Positions 38,721 through 47,869 of a stretch of 64,000 bases of DNA are shown piece after piece. A program made the position numbers and the translations under genes. The stretch lies in contig CACJBW010000002.1 in assembly GCA_902591775.1 (NCBI GenBank), positions 32,374 through 96,373 of the forward strand, read 5' to 3'. Source of the DNA: an uncultured Pelagibacteraceae bacterium. GTDB taxonomy: Bacteria > Pseudomonadota > Alphaproteobacteria > Pelagibacterales > Pelagibacteraceae. The notes under the pieces were generated by a model that saw nothing but the letters and a program-made list of their open reading frames with translations, was not told the origin of the DNA and made no database searches. Positions within the stretch are counted from its first letter, which is position 1; every line of letters starts with the position of its first letter.

Positions 38721-39056
38721 ATGGCAACTTTCTCTTCTCATTTATTAGACGCAACAAATGGTTCGCACGCCGCAAATATTGATGTAATTATTTATCAAAT
38801 TAGTGAGAGTGGAGAAAAAAAAGTTTTCTGCGAAACTAAATCTGACGAAGGTGGTCGTATACTACAAGAATTTGAATTAAGTAAAAACGACTGCAAGTGT
38901 GAATATGAAATGGTTTGCAAAACTGGCAATTATTTTTCGGAAAAAAAAATAATTTCAGAAATTAACATTAAATTTAAAATGGAAGACCAAAATAAAAAAT
39001 ATCATATACCAATTATAATTTGTAAAAATAGCTATACAGTATGGTGGTCTAAATAA
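38721..39056 (+). CDS. transthyretin / 5-hydroxyisourate hydrolase-like protein with atypical C-terminus
   Basis: SSHLLDATNGSHAANIDVIIYQI resembles HIUase N-terminus; C-terminus reads HIPIIICKNSYTVWWSK rather than the usual Y-R-G-S ending. Confidence 0.7.
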   Translation: MATFSSHLLDATNGSHAANIDVIIYQISESGEKKVFCETKSDEGGRILQEFELSKNDCKCEYEMVCKTGNYFSEKKIISEINIKFKMEDQNKKYHIPIIICKNSYTVWWSK

Positions 39057-39057
39057 A

Positions 39058-40224
39058 ATGAGTAAAGAAAATTTAATTCCACAAAAAAATATAAAATTAA
39101 ATATGTCTAGACGTATAAGACGAACACCATTTACCAATAAAGTAGAAGAATGTGGAGTATCTGATTTTACTGTTGTCAATCACATGCTACTACCAAAAGG
39201 TTTTAAGAATACTGTTGAAGAAGACTACTGGCATTTAAGAGAGCAGGTTCAAGTGTGGGATGTGTCTTGTCAAAGACAAGTACAAATTACAGGGCCTGAT
39301 GCTGAAAGACTTGTGCAAAAATTGACACCTCGATCCATAAAAAAAATGGAGACAGGTAAATGTTTTTATATTCCAATTATTGATGAAACTGCTGGAATGA
39401 TTAATGATCCAGTTTTATTAAAACTAGATGACGATATGTTTTGGATTTCTATTGCAGACTCAGATATTTTACTTTGGGCTAAAGGAATTGCTTTAGGATC
39501 AAATTTAAATGTAGAAATTATCGAACCAGATGTTTATCCACTAGCCATTCAAGGTCCAAAATCTGAAGATCTTCTAATTTCAATATTTGGGGAGGATATA
39601 AAGAAGTTAAAATTTTTTAATTTTAAAGTTTTTGATTTTCTAGGAACTAAACAAATTATTGCGAGATCTGGTTACAGTAAACAAGATGGTTTTGAAATAT
39701 ATTTTAAGGGATTTGAAACACATTTTAATGAAATAGAACTTGGAGAAAAACTTTGGGATACTGTATGGGAAAATGGAAAAAAATTTAATATTTCTCCAGG
39801 ATGCCCAAATTTAATTGATAGAATTGAGGCTGGTTTAATGTCATACGGAAATGATTTTACAAGAGAAAATAATCCCCTAGAGTGTAATCTTGAAAAATAC
39901 TGTATACAAGAGGATGATCACGATTTTATAGGTAAAGAGGCTTTAAGAAAGATCCAATCTGCTGGAATTGTACAAAGAATGAGAGGCATTTTATTTGATG
40001 GAGATCCATGTAAGCCAACTGGTGTACCTTTACCAGTATATTCAAGAGATAATACAAAAATTGGGCAAATTGCTTCTGGAATATATTCTCCAAGATTTAA
40101 AAAGAATATAGGTCTTTCAATGATTTTAAAAGATTATTGGGAAATTGGAAATGAGGTCTTTGTAAATACTTTTAATGGAAAAAATAGAAAAGGCATTATA
40201 ACTTCTTTACCATTTCCAGATTAA
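39058..40224 (+). CDS. dmdA: DMSP demethylase-like (DmdA, GcvT superfamily)
   Basis: SRRIRRTPFTNKVEECGVSDFTVVNHMLLPKGF...YWHLREQVQVWDVSCQRQVQITGPDAERLVQKLTPRSIKKMETGKCFYIPIIDETAGMINDPVLLKL, consistent with SAR11 DmdA-type proteins. Confidence 0.8.
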   Translation: MSKENLIPQKNIKLNMSRRIRRTPFTNKVEECGVSDFTVVNHMLLPKGFKNTVEEDYWHLREQVQVWDVSCQRQVQITGPDAERLVQKLTPRSIKKMETGKCFYIPIIDETAGMINDPVLLKLDDDMFWISIADSDILLWAKGIALGSNLNVEIIEPDVYPLAIQGPKSEDLLISIFGEDIKKLKFFNFKVFDFLGTKQIIARSGYSKQDGFEIYFKGFETHFNEIELGEKLWDTVWENGKKFNISPGCPNLIDRIEAGLMSYGNDFTRENNPLECNLEKYCIQEDDHDFIGKEALRKIQSAGIVQRMRGILFDGDPCKPTGVPLPVYSRDNTKIGQIASGIYSPRFKKNIGLSMILKDYWEIGNEVFVNTFNGKNRKGIITSLPFPD

Positions 40225-40240
40225 CCTTATATTTATTATT

Positions 40241-41365
40241 ATGTTTAAACCTGTAATTGCCGGCTTCTCTAGATCACCTTTTACAATGGCGAGAAAAGGT
40301 GCGCTCGTAGATAAAAAGCCAGTAAATTTATTAGCAGAAGTGATTAAAAATTTAGTTGCTAAATCCAATGTTAAAAAAGAAGACATTGAAGATATTGTTG
40401 TTGGTTGTGCATTTCAAACTGGAGAGCAATCATTTAATATTGGGAAGTTGACAACATTTTTAACTAATATGGATGTCAAAACTTCAGGAATGACAGTTGA
40501 CAGATGGTGTGGTTCTTCAATGGAGGCTATTCATATTGCAGCAGGTAAAATTTCATTAGGCGCAGGAAAGGTATTTATATGTGGTGGTGTTGAAAGTATG
40601 ACAAGAGTTAATACAGGGTTTGATCCAATACCTTATCCAGAAAATAAAAATGATAATCCTCATGTATATTTTTCAATGGGAACTACTGCTGAAAATGTTG
40701 CTAAAAAATATAATATTTCAAGACATGAACAGCAGGAATTTGCAATCTCAAGTCATCAAAAAGCACATGAGGCACAAACAAAAGGTAATTTTAAAAATGA
40801 AATTGTATCTATTGGAGATTGTGATACTGACGGAAATATTAGACCAGGTAGTACAATGGAAAAGTTGGATGGATTAAAACTCGCGTTCGATGAAAATGGT
40901 ACTGTAACAGCAGCCACTTCATCACCTTTAACCGATGGTGCAGCTGCAACATTAATTTGCGAAGAAAATTACGCAAAAGAAAATAATTTAAATATTTTGG
41001 GAAGAATTGTATCTACAGCAGTACAAGGTTGTGACCCTGACTATATGGGGTTAGGTCCGATTGGAGCATCGCGAAAAGCTTTGGAGAGAGCTAATTTGTC
41101 AGCAGATAAAATTGATATTGTTGAATTGAATGAGGCTTTTGCTTCGCAATCTTTAGCATGCATTAAAGATTTAGGTATAGACAAAGGTAAAGTTAATTTA
41201 GATGGTGGAGCACTTGCCCTTGGGCATCCTCTTGGAGCAACCGGTGCAAGAATTACAGGCAAAGCTGCTGAATTACTTAAGAGAGAAAATAAAAAATATG
41301 CACTTTCAACTCAGTGTATTGGTTTGGGTATGGGAATTGCTACAGTAATTGAATCTGTAAACTAA
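40241..41365 (+). CDS. thiolase family (acetyl-CoA acyltransferase)
   Basis: SGMTVDRWCGSSMEAIHIAAGKI, ELNEAFASQSLACI, NLDGGALALGHPLGATGARI, STQCIGLGMGIATVIE. Confidence 0.94.
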   Translation: MFKPVIAGFSRSPFTMARKGALVDKKPVNLLAEVIKNLVAKSNVKKEDIEDIVVGCAFQTGEQSFNIGKLTTFLTNMDVKTSGMTVDRWCGSSMEAIHIAAGKISLGAGKVFICGGVESMTRVNTGFDPIPYPENKNDNPHVYFSMGTTAENVAKKYNISRHEQQEFAISSHQKAHEAQTKGNFKNEIVSIGDCDTDGNIRPGSTMEKLDGLKLAFDENGTVTAATSSPLTDGAAATLICEENYAKENNLNILGRIVSTAVQGCDPDYMGLGPIGASRKALERANLSADKIDIVELNEAFASQSLACIKDLGIDKGKVNLDGGALALGHPLGATGARITGKAAELLKRENKKYALSTQCIGLGMGIATVIESVN

Positions 41366-41366
41366 A

Positions 41367-42221
41367 CTATCTATTTATTCCTCTTAATCTTTCAGATCTT
41401 CTTCTTAAAAGCTCAGCTGTTAGTAAAATTAATACTGACAAAACTATTAAGCAAGTTGCTACAGCTAAAATTGTAGGACTAAGCTGCTCTCTAAGACCTG
41501 TCCACATTTGAATTGGAATTGTTGTATTATCTAAGCCTGCTAAGAATAATACGACTACAACCTCATCAAATGATGTTACAAAAGCAAATAAACCACCTGA
41601 AATTACTCCAGGTAATATTAATGGTAAGGTAATTTTCATAAATGTATTATAAGGACTGCTTCCAAGACTAGATGCTGCACGTGTTATACTGTGATCAAAA
41701 CCTGATAATGTTGCAGTAACTGTTATTACAACAAAGGGAGTTCCAAGAATAATGTGTGCTAATATAATACCCAAGTGTGTTGCTGCTAAACCTACTTTTG
41801 CCATAAAAAAGAATATTGCAACACCTGAAATAATCAGTGGAACTATCATTGGAGAAATTAAAATTGCCATTATCAAACCTTTATATGGCATATGTCTGCT
41901 GCTTAAACCCAATGCAGCAAGAGTACCCAAAATAATTGATCCTAAAGTTGCAAATATAGCAATTATAAAACTATTTCTTGCTGCTAACCCCCACGGATTT
42001 TTCGTTCCATAAATCATATCATTATACCACCTTAATGAAAAAGCATCTGGATCCAGTCTCTTCATTCCATCTGTAAAGACTAAAAATTCCTCCGCATTAA
42101 ATGATAATGGAAAAATTACAAATAAAGGTGCAATTAAAAAGAAGAAAACACATCCACAAACAAAAAGATAAAAATAATGCCAAATTCTATAATGTGGTTC
42201 TGTATATTTCGGTAAAGCCAT
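41367..42221 (-). CDS. spermidine/putrescine-type ABC transporter permease (PotC-like)
   Basis: Multi-TM with AASSLGSSPYNTFMKITLPLILPGVISGGLFAFVTSFDEVVVVLFLAG. Confidence 0.92.
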   Translation of the reverse strand: MALPKYTEPHYRIWHYFYLFVCGCVFFFLIAPLFVIFPLSFNAEEFLVFTDGMKRLDPDAFSLRWYNDMIYGTKNPWGLAARNSFIIAIFATLGSIILGTLAALGLSSRHMPYKGLIMAILISPMIVPLIISGVAIFFFMAKVGLAATHLGIILAHIILGTPFVVITVTATLSGFDHSITRAASSLGSSPYNTFMKITLPLILPGVISGGLFAFVTSFDEVVVVLFLAGLDNTTIPIQMWTGLREQLSPTILAVATCLIVLSVLILLTAELLRRRSERLRGINR

Positions 42222-42223
42222 AT

Positions 42224-43477
42224 TTATCCTAGTTTAATATTATCAACTCCTACAAGTTTGTTATAAATCCAATAGATTACAAGTACTCCTGTCAAAAGCA
42301 TTAAACCCATCGCAGATGCAAAACTCCAATCTAAAGTACTCTTCATGTGATATGCTATTTGGTTACTAATAAGTGTTCCTGAAGCTCCACCTACTAAGGC
42401 TGGGGTTATGTAATACCCAATTGCAAGGATAAATACTAATAAGCAACCTGCCCCAATACCTGGAATTGTAAGTGGAAAATAAACTTTAAAAAAAGCAGTA
42501 GCTGGTGTTGCTCCTAAAGATTTGCCAGCTCTCATCAGACTAGGTGATATTGTTTTCATAACACTGTACAAAGGTAACACCATGAATGGTAATAATATTT
42601 GTGTCATTGCTACATAGGTGCCAGTTTTATTGTACATCATTTCTGGTCTGTTATCGTCAGCTACAAGTCCAATCCAAACAAAAAAGTCATTAACAATACC
42701 CTGTTGTTGTAAAAGAATCATCCAACTAGCAGTTCTTACAAGTAAAGAAGTCCAAAAAGGCAATAAGACACAAATCATTAGCAAATTACTATATTTCATG
42801 GGTAGAGTTGCCAATAAATGTGCAATTGGATAAGCCATTAAAAAACAAAACAAAGTTACAAAGAAAGCAACCTCCACTGTTCTAATCCATAAAATTCTGT
42901 GAATTCGTCTATCCTCAGATACTTGAACAATTTTTCCATCTTCATTTGAGTACATATCTATACCCTTAAGATATTTTGAGTATGTATAAGATGGAGCTCT
43001 TCTTTTAATTGCTCTCCAATATTCAACATTTCTCCATCTTTTGTGAACTTTCATTATTTGTTCTTTGTAGTTTCCTTCCTCGAATTTCTTTTGTTTTCTG
43101 GCAAGTTTTTTTAAAACACTTTTAAAACCATTTTTTTCATAATTTAATTGTGTCTGTAATTTTCCTGCAGTTTTATTCTTAACTAAAATTTTATAATCTA
43201 AATAAAATGCTTCAAAAACTTCTTCTGGTGGAAGTTCTTTACCATCCCAGTTTTCCATTGCTTTATAGGTTTTGGGAAGCATATTTGTAACCATCTTATC
43301 ATCTATGCTTCTAGAGAACATGTCTCCAATTGGAATCATGTATGTGATAATTAAAAATAATAATAATGGTGCAACTAGTAAAAAAGCTTTAATTTTATTT
43401 TTCTTTTCTGACTGTTTTAGACTTTCCTCTAGGGGAATTCCATCTGTTGTTAAAATTTTTCCTGTTTCTGAGCTCAT
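42224..43477 (-). CDS. spermidine/putrescine-type ABC transporter permease (PotB-like)
   Basis: AGKSLGATPATAFFKVYFPLTIPGIGAGCLLVFILAIGYYITPALVGG. Confidence 0.9.
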   Translation of the reverse strand: MSSETGKILTTDGIPLEESLKQSEKKNKIKAFLLVAPLLLFLIITYMIPIGDMFSRSIDDKMVTNMLPKTYKAMENWDGKELPPEEVFEAFYLDYKILVKNKTAGKLQTQLNYEKNGFKSVLKKLARKQKKFEEGNYKEQIMKVHKRWRNVEYWRAIKRRAPSYTYSKYLKGIDMYSNEDGKIVQVSEDRRIHRILWIRTVEVAFFVTLFCFLMAYPIAHLLATLPMKYSNLLMICVLLPFWTSLLVRTASWMILLQQQGIVNDFFVWIGLVADDNRPEMMYNKTGTYVAMTQILLPFMVLPLYSVMKTISPSLMRAGKSLGATPATAFFKVYFPLTIPGIGAGCLLVFILAIGYYITPALVGGASGTLISNQIAYHMKSTLDWSFASAMGLMLLTGVLVIYWIYNKLVGVDNIKLG

Positions 43478-43509
43478 AAAAAAAAAGGGCGGTCAATATG
43501 ACCGCCCTT
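43478..43509 (-). terminator. intra-operon terminator/attenuator between SBP and PotB-like permease
   Basis: Minus strand: AAGGGCGGTCA-TAT-TGACCGCCCTTTTTTTTT directly followed by the ATG of the permease (43477-43475). Confidence 0.85.
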
Positions 43510-43544
43510 ACTATAATATAAAATTAAAGTGTTTAAAACTTTAA

Positions 43545-44663
43545 TTATTTAATACTAGCTTTCATAGCTTCCCATTTTTCACCAAGTTCTGTACCATTAT
43601 CAGCCCAGTACTCAGCGTCTACTAAGAAGTATCTTTTAAGGTTAGCTGGTGCTGTTGGCATATGTGGAACCATATTAGTTTTTCCATCTTTATACCAAGG
43701 CTCTCCTGCTTCCATAACTGCAATTGATGATTTTCTCCATGGTGCATATGCAATGTATTTTGCACTTCCTGCTAACATCTCAGTACTTGTCATCATTGCT
43801 AAAGCCTTCATAGCATCTTCTTGGTTTGGTCCACCTTTTACTAATGCAAAATATTCATAGTCAAGACCTTGTCCGTCCCAAACTTGAACTATTGGAGCAC
43901 CTTCTCCAACAGCTGCATTGAAAAATCTACCATTCCAACCAGTTGCCATTACAACTTCACCACTCATTAATAATTCTGGTGGTTGAGCTCCAGCTGACCA
44001 AAATACACATCCGCCATTAGGATCCTCACAAAGTGCTTTGATTTTATTCATTGCTCTGTCAACATAACCTGGCTCTTCTAATTTTTTGTAGATAAATTCT
44101 CCACCTTTACCCATTTTTACGCCATCTGCTGCTAATGCAATTTCTAAGTTAGTTAATGCACTTTTATAAATAGCTCTTTTTCCTGGAAATCTTTTTGTGT
44201 TAAAGAAATCTTTTAAAGTCGTTGGAGTGCTTTTTAACAAATCACTGTTGTAAGCATAGTTCCAAGAATATAAAATATTTCCTACCGCACATTTACTTGG
44301 CATATCAGTGAAGAAGTCTTCACTTGCGGGCGTACCATCTGGTGCTGGTGGGAAGTCTTTGTCAAAATCAAATTCAACAAAAATTCCTTCATCACAACCA
44401 TTAATAGTATCATAAGCGAATACGTCTATAATATCCCATGTGATTGCTCCTGCTTCTATTTGCGCTTTAATTTCTGAAAGTCCGCCTGAATAGTCAACCC
44501 ACTCGATTGGTACACCTAATGCTTTAGATGTTGGATCACCATATCCTAACTTTTGACTTTCTGTGTATGCTCCACCCCATGATGCAACAACTACTGCAAA
44601 AGCGGATGTAGATACAGAAACTGCAAATGTTAAAGCAAGTAATAATTTACTTAATTTTCTCAT
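43545..44663 (-). CDS. PotD-like extracellular solute-binding protein
   Basis: Signal peptide; VVASWGGAYTESQKLGYGDP, YSWNYAYNSDLLKSTPTTLKDFFN; GGAGGATAAATG start context. Confidence 0.9.
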   Translation of the reverse strand: MRKLSKLLLALTFAVSVSTSAFAVVVASWGGAYTESQKLGYGDPTSKALGVPIEWVDYSGGLSEIKAQIEAGAITWDIIDVFAYDTINGCDEGIFVEFDFDKDFPPAPDGTPASEDFFTDMPSKCAVGNILYSWNYAYNSDLLKSTPTTLKDFFNTKRFPGKRAIYKSALTNLEIALAADGVKMGKGGEFIYKKLEEPGYVDRAMNKIKALCEDPNGGCVFWSAGAQPPELLMSGEVVMATGWNGRFFNAAVGEGAPIVQVWDGQGLDYEYFALVKGGPNQEDAMKALAMMTSTEMLAGSAKYIAYAPWRKSSIAVMEAGEPWYKDGKTNMVPHMPTAPANLKRYFLVDAEYWADNGTELGEKWEAMKASIK

Positions 44664-44761
44664 TTATCCTCCGTTTAAACGTTTTTTTATAAAAAAAGAA
44701 GTACAGCAACATAGAATATAAGAGTCAACAGGTGATTTTGGCGAAAATGTAGTAATTTAGC

Positions 44762-45847
44762 TTATTTTGGGTCTAAAGCTCGAGCATCATGACTGTTCCA
44801 GCCGATATTAATTTCATTGCCAAGTTTTATATCTAAGTTTTGAGAACTGTTTGGAACTTTCAATATAAATTCTGAATTACCAAGTAAATTTAATCTAACT
44901 CTAGTATGATCCCCATGATAAATGACCTCTTCGATTTTTCCTTTTTGATTGTTATCCATTTTATCTTTAGGATTAATCAATGCTCTCTCAGGTCTAATTG
45001 ATACAGTAGTTTTTTCACCAACAGATTTTACTGAAATCGGATTGGCAATTATTTCACCATTTTCTAATTTTACTCTACATGTTCCATTTGAAATTTCAGA
45101 AACTTCTCCACCAAAGGTATTATTTTCCCCAATAAATTCTGCAACAAAGGAGTTCACAGGTTCTTCGTATAACTTATCAGGACTTGATAGTTGTTGAACT
45201 TTACCATCATTAAATACCGCGATTCTATTTGACATAGTTAAAGCTTCACCTTGATCATGAGTTACATAAACTACTGTTACACCAATACTTTCATGAATGT
45301 GTTTAATTTCGTACTGCATACTTTCTCTTAAATTTTTATCTAAGGCACCTAAAGGCTCATCCATTAATACAACAGATGGATCGAAAACTAATGCTCTTGC
45401 AACTGCTACTCTTTGTTGTTGACCTCCTGACAGCTGACCTGGCATTCTGTTTGCAAATCCACCGAGTGAAACCATTGATAAAGCTTTATCTACTTTTTTT
45501 TCTATTTCCACTTGAGACATTTTTCTTACCTTTAATGGAAATGCTAAATTTTCAAAAACTGTCATATGAGGAAACAGGGCATAATTTTGAAAAACCATTC
45601 CAATACCTCTTTTGTGTGGAGGAATATTTGAAATTGGATTTTTATCTAAATAAATTTCTCCATTAGTTGGGGTTTCAAAACCTGCAAGCATCATTAAGCA
45701 TGTAGTTTTTCCTGAACCAGAGGGTCCTAACATTGTTACGAACTCACCTTCTTCGATATCTAAATTTAAATCTTTAACTACTAATACTTTTCCATCGTAA
45801 CTTTTGTCGACTTTATCAAATTTTACGAAATCTTTTTTTTTTGACAT
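44762..45847 (-). CDS. ABC transporter ATP-binding protein (PotA-like)
   Basis: LGPSGSGKTTCLMMLAGFETPTNGEIYLD, GMVFQNYALFPHMTVFENLAFPL, LSGGQQQRVAVARALVFDPSVVLMDEPLGALD plus TOBE-like C-terminus. Confidence 0.95.
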   Translation of the reverse strand: MSKKKDFVKFDKVDKSYDGKVLVVKDLNLDIEEGEFVTMLGPSGSGKTTCLMMLAGFETPTNGEIYLDKNPISNIPPHKRGIGMVFQNYALFPHMTVFENLAFPLKVRKMSQVEIEKKVDKALSMVSLGGFANRMPGQLSGGQQQRVAVARALVFDPSVVLMDEPLGALDKNLRESMQYEIKHIHESIGVTVVYVTHDQGEALTMSNRIAVFNDGKVQQLSSPDKLYEEPVNSFVAEFIGENNTFGGEVSEISNGTCRVKLENGEIIANPISVKSVGEKTTVSIRPERALINPKDKMDNNQKGKIEEVIYHGDHTRVRLNLLGNSEFILKVPNSSQNLDIKLGNEINIGWNSHDARALDPK

Positions 45848-45892
45848 AGATTAGTTTTTAAAACATTTAGTTAAGTTGTTTGCAACAGTTAA

Positions 45893-47062
45893 TTAGCTCT
45901 TAATGTGTAACTCTTTTGGAAAATTGCAGAATAATTCACACCCTTTTTCTGTAACTCTTATAGCCTCCGAAGCTTCAACTCCCCAATCACCAAATTGCAT
46001 TACAGCTATCATATGAAAACACGCATTCGGTACAAGTTCAGTCATTTCTCCTTTATATATATTAAGAGTATGTTCACCCCAATCTGGTGGATAACCTATT
46101 CCAATTGAGTAACCAGTTCTCGATTTTTTTTCTATGCCATATTTGTCTAAAATACCCCAAAAAGCTTGAGCTACATCATTTGCAGTATTACCGGGTTTAG
46201 TAGCATCTATTCCAGCTTGCAAAGCTTCGATAGTTTTGTTCATTGTGTCTATTTTTAATTGATCAGGTTTTCCAAGTAAGACTGTTCTGGCCATTGGCGC
46301 ATGATATCTTTTATATACTCCAGATAACTCAACGATTGTCGCCTCACCTTCTACAAACTTGTCCTGCGTTGCCGTTAAATGAGATGCAGATGTCCCCTTT
46401 CCTGTTGGTAAGAGTGTTGCGATACTAGAATACTCTCCACCAAATTCAGTTGTCCCATAAAATAAAGTTTTTTGTATGTCACCTACTGCATCGCACTGCC
46501 TTATCCCAGGTTTAATTACATCCATTGCAGTCTTCATTCCTTTTTCTGAAATTAGTGCGGCAGTTTTCATATAGTTAATCTCTGCATCAGATTTTGCAAA
46601 TCTTGCCCAATTTACTAATCTTTCTGAGTCTTTTATTTTTGCGTTTGGTAAACCTTGTTTTATCTTTTCATAACAAAAAGCAGTGAAGTAATGTGCATCC
46701 ATCTCAACTCCAATTGAAAGCTTATCCCAATTTCTATCTTTAATGATCTCTACTAAATAATCGTAAGGATGTTTTGGCCATGTATGAATATAATTTTCAT
46801 CATACACAATTATATTTTCATCTCTCAGATAAGTTTTTATATACGCACCTCCTGAGTCTTGAGCTCTTACAAAACATAAAGGTTCATCAGCGTTAACATG
46901 AACAATTGCACACTGAGCATAATAAAAAGACCATGCATCATAACCAGTTAAATAATTCAAGTTATTTGTGTCGTGAGAAATTAATAGTTCAATTCCTTTA
47001 TCCTGCATCATCGACTGAACTTTTTTTAATCTTTGCTTATATTCGTCTTTAGTAAATGACAT
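45893..47062 (-). CDS. doeA: M24 family hydrolase, probable ectoine hydrolase (DoeA/EutD-like)
   Basis: YLTGYDAWSFYYAQCAIVHV, creatinase/prolidase fold; adjacent to EutA-like gene. Confidence 0.7.
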   Translation of the reverse strand: MSFTKDEYKQRLKKVQSMMQDKGIELLISHDTNNLNYLTGYDAWSFYYAQCAIVHVNADEPLCFVRAQDSGGAYIKTYLRDENIIVYDENYIHTWPKHPYDYLVEIIKDRNWDKLSIGVEMDAHYFTAFCYEKIKQGLPNAKIKDSERLVNWARFAKSDAEINYMKTAALISEKGMKTAMDVIKPGIRQCDAVGDIQKTLFYGTTEFGGEYSSIATLLPTGKGTSASHLTATQDKFVEGEATIVELSGVYKRYHAPMARTVLLGKPDQLKIDTMNKTIEALQAGIDATKPGNTANDVAQAFWGILDKYGIEKKSRTGYSIGIGYPPDWGEHTLNIYKGEMTELVPNACFHMIAVMQFGDWGVEASEAIRVTEKGCELFCNFPKELHIKS

Positions 47063-47068
47063 GAATTT

Positions 47069-47809
47069 CTATTTAAATAATTTACCAAAACCTTCTATAA
47101 GGTTATTTTTATTTATTTGGACAAGAGTATCCCAAATTAAAGCCTGATTACTTGATAAAACAATCGTGTTGAGTTTTTTTTCAAGTTTATCAATTATTGG
47201 TAATACAGGAAGAGCTGTACAAGATACAAATAATGCGTCTGCTCCATTTAAATCTATTTTAGACAAGACATCATACAAATAATTTTGGTCTACTTTGCCT
47301 ATGTCGTAATCTGCCTCTATATCAAAGTATGAATTGGATGTTATCTCAAATCCCTCTGACTTAAAATAACCCATAACTTCATCATTAAGTTTTTTACTGT
47401 AGGGAGTAAATAGCGAAAGCTTTTTAATATTTAACTTTTTTAATGCTTTAATTGCGGCTGTACTTGGTGTTGTAACCTGAGCCATTGGTTTTGCTGCTTT
47501 TACCTTTTGCTTAATAGAGTTATATCCTGCTGCAATAGCTCCAGATGTACATCCGTAGACTACGCAATCAATATCTTGATCTGGTAAAATATCTTTTGTT
47601 ACACTGGTTACTTTATCTGACATTTTAATCAGATTTTCTTTGGTTAAAGGATTATAACACTCTATTCTATTAACAAAAAAATCAATTTCTCTATCCTTAA
47701 TTACGTTAATAAAATCTCTCTCAATCATAAAATCACTTGCAAGGGCAATAAGGCCAACTCGTGGATTTAATTTACTTACGTATTTTGGTTCTATTTTTGT
47801 TGAATTCAT
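47069..47809 (-). CDS. Asp/Glu racemase superfamily, EutA/maleate isomerase-like
   Basis: VYGCTSGAIAAGYNSIKQKV, TPSTAAIKALKKLNIKKLSLFTPY, ALFVSCTALPVLPIIDKLE (two catalytic Cys contexts). Confidence 0.78.
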   Translation of the reverse strand: MNSTKIEPKYVSKLNPRVGLIALASDFMIERDFINVIKDREIDFFVNRIECYNPLTKENLIKMSDKVTSVTKDILPDQDIDCVVYGCTSGAIAAGYNSIKQKVKAAKPMAQVTTPSTAAIKALKKLNIKKLSLFTPYSKKLNDEVMGYFKSEGFEITSNSYFDIEADYDIGKVDQNYLYDVLSKIDLNGADALFVSCTALPVLPIIDKLEKKLNTIVLSSNQALIWDTLVQINKNNLIEGFGKLFK

Positions 47810-47869
47810 ATTTTAAAAAAGTGAATATATCATAAGTTCTAGAATAATCATTAATATTAAATGAATTGA

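Noticed and set aside
45376-45666. 96-aa plus-strand ORF inside the PotA-like ATPase gene
   Set aside because: Leu/Phe-rich translation typical of antisense frames in AT-rich coding DNA.
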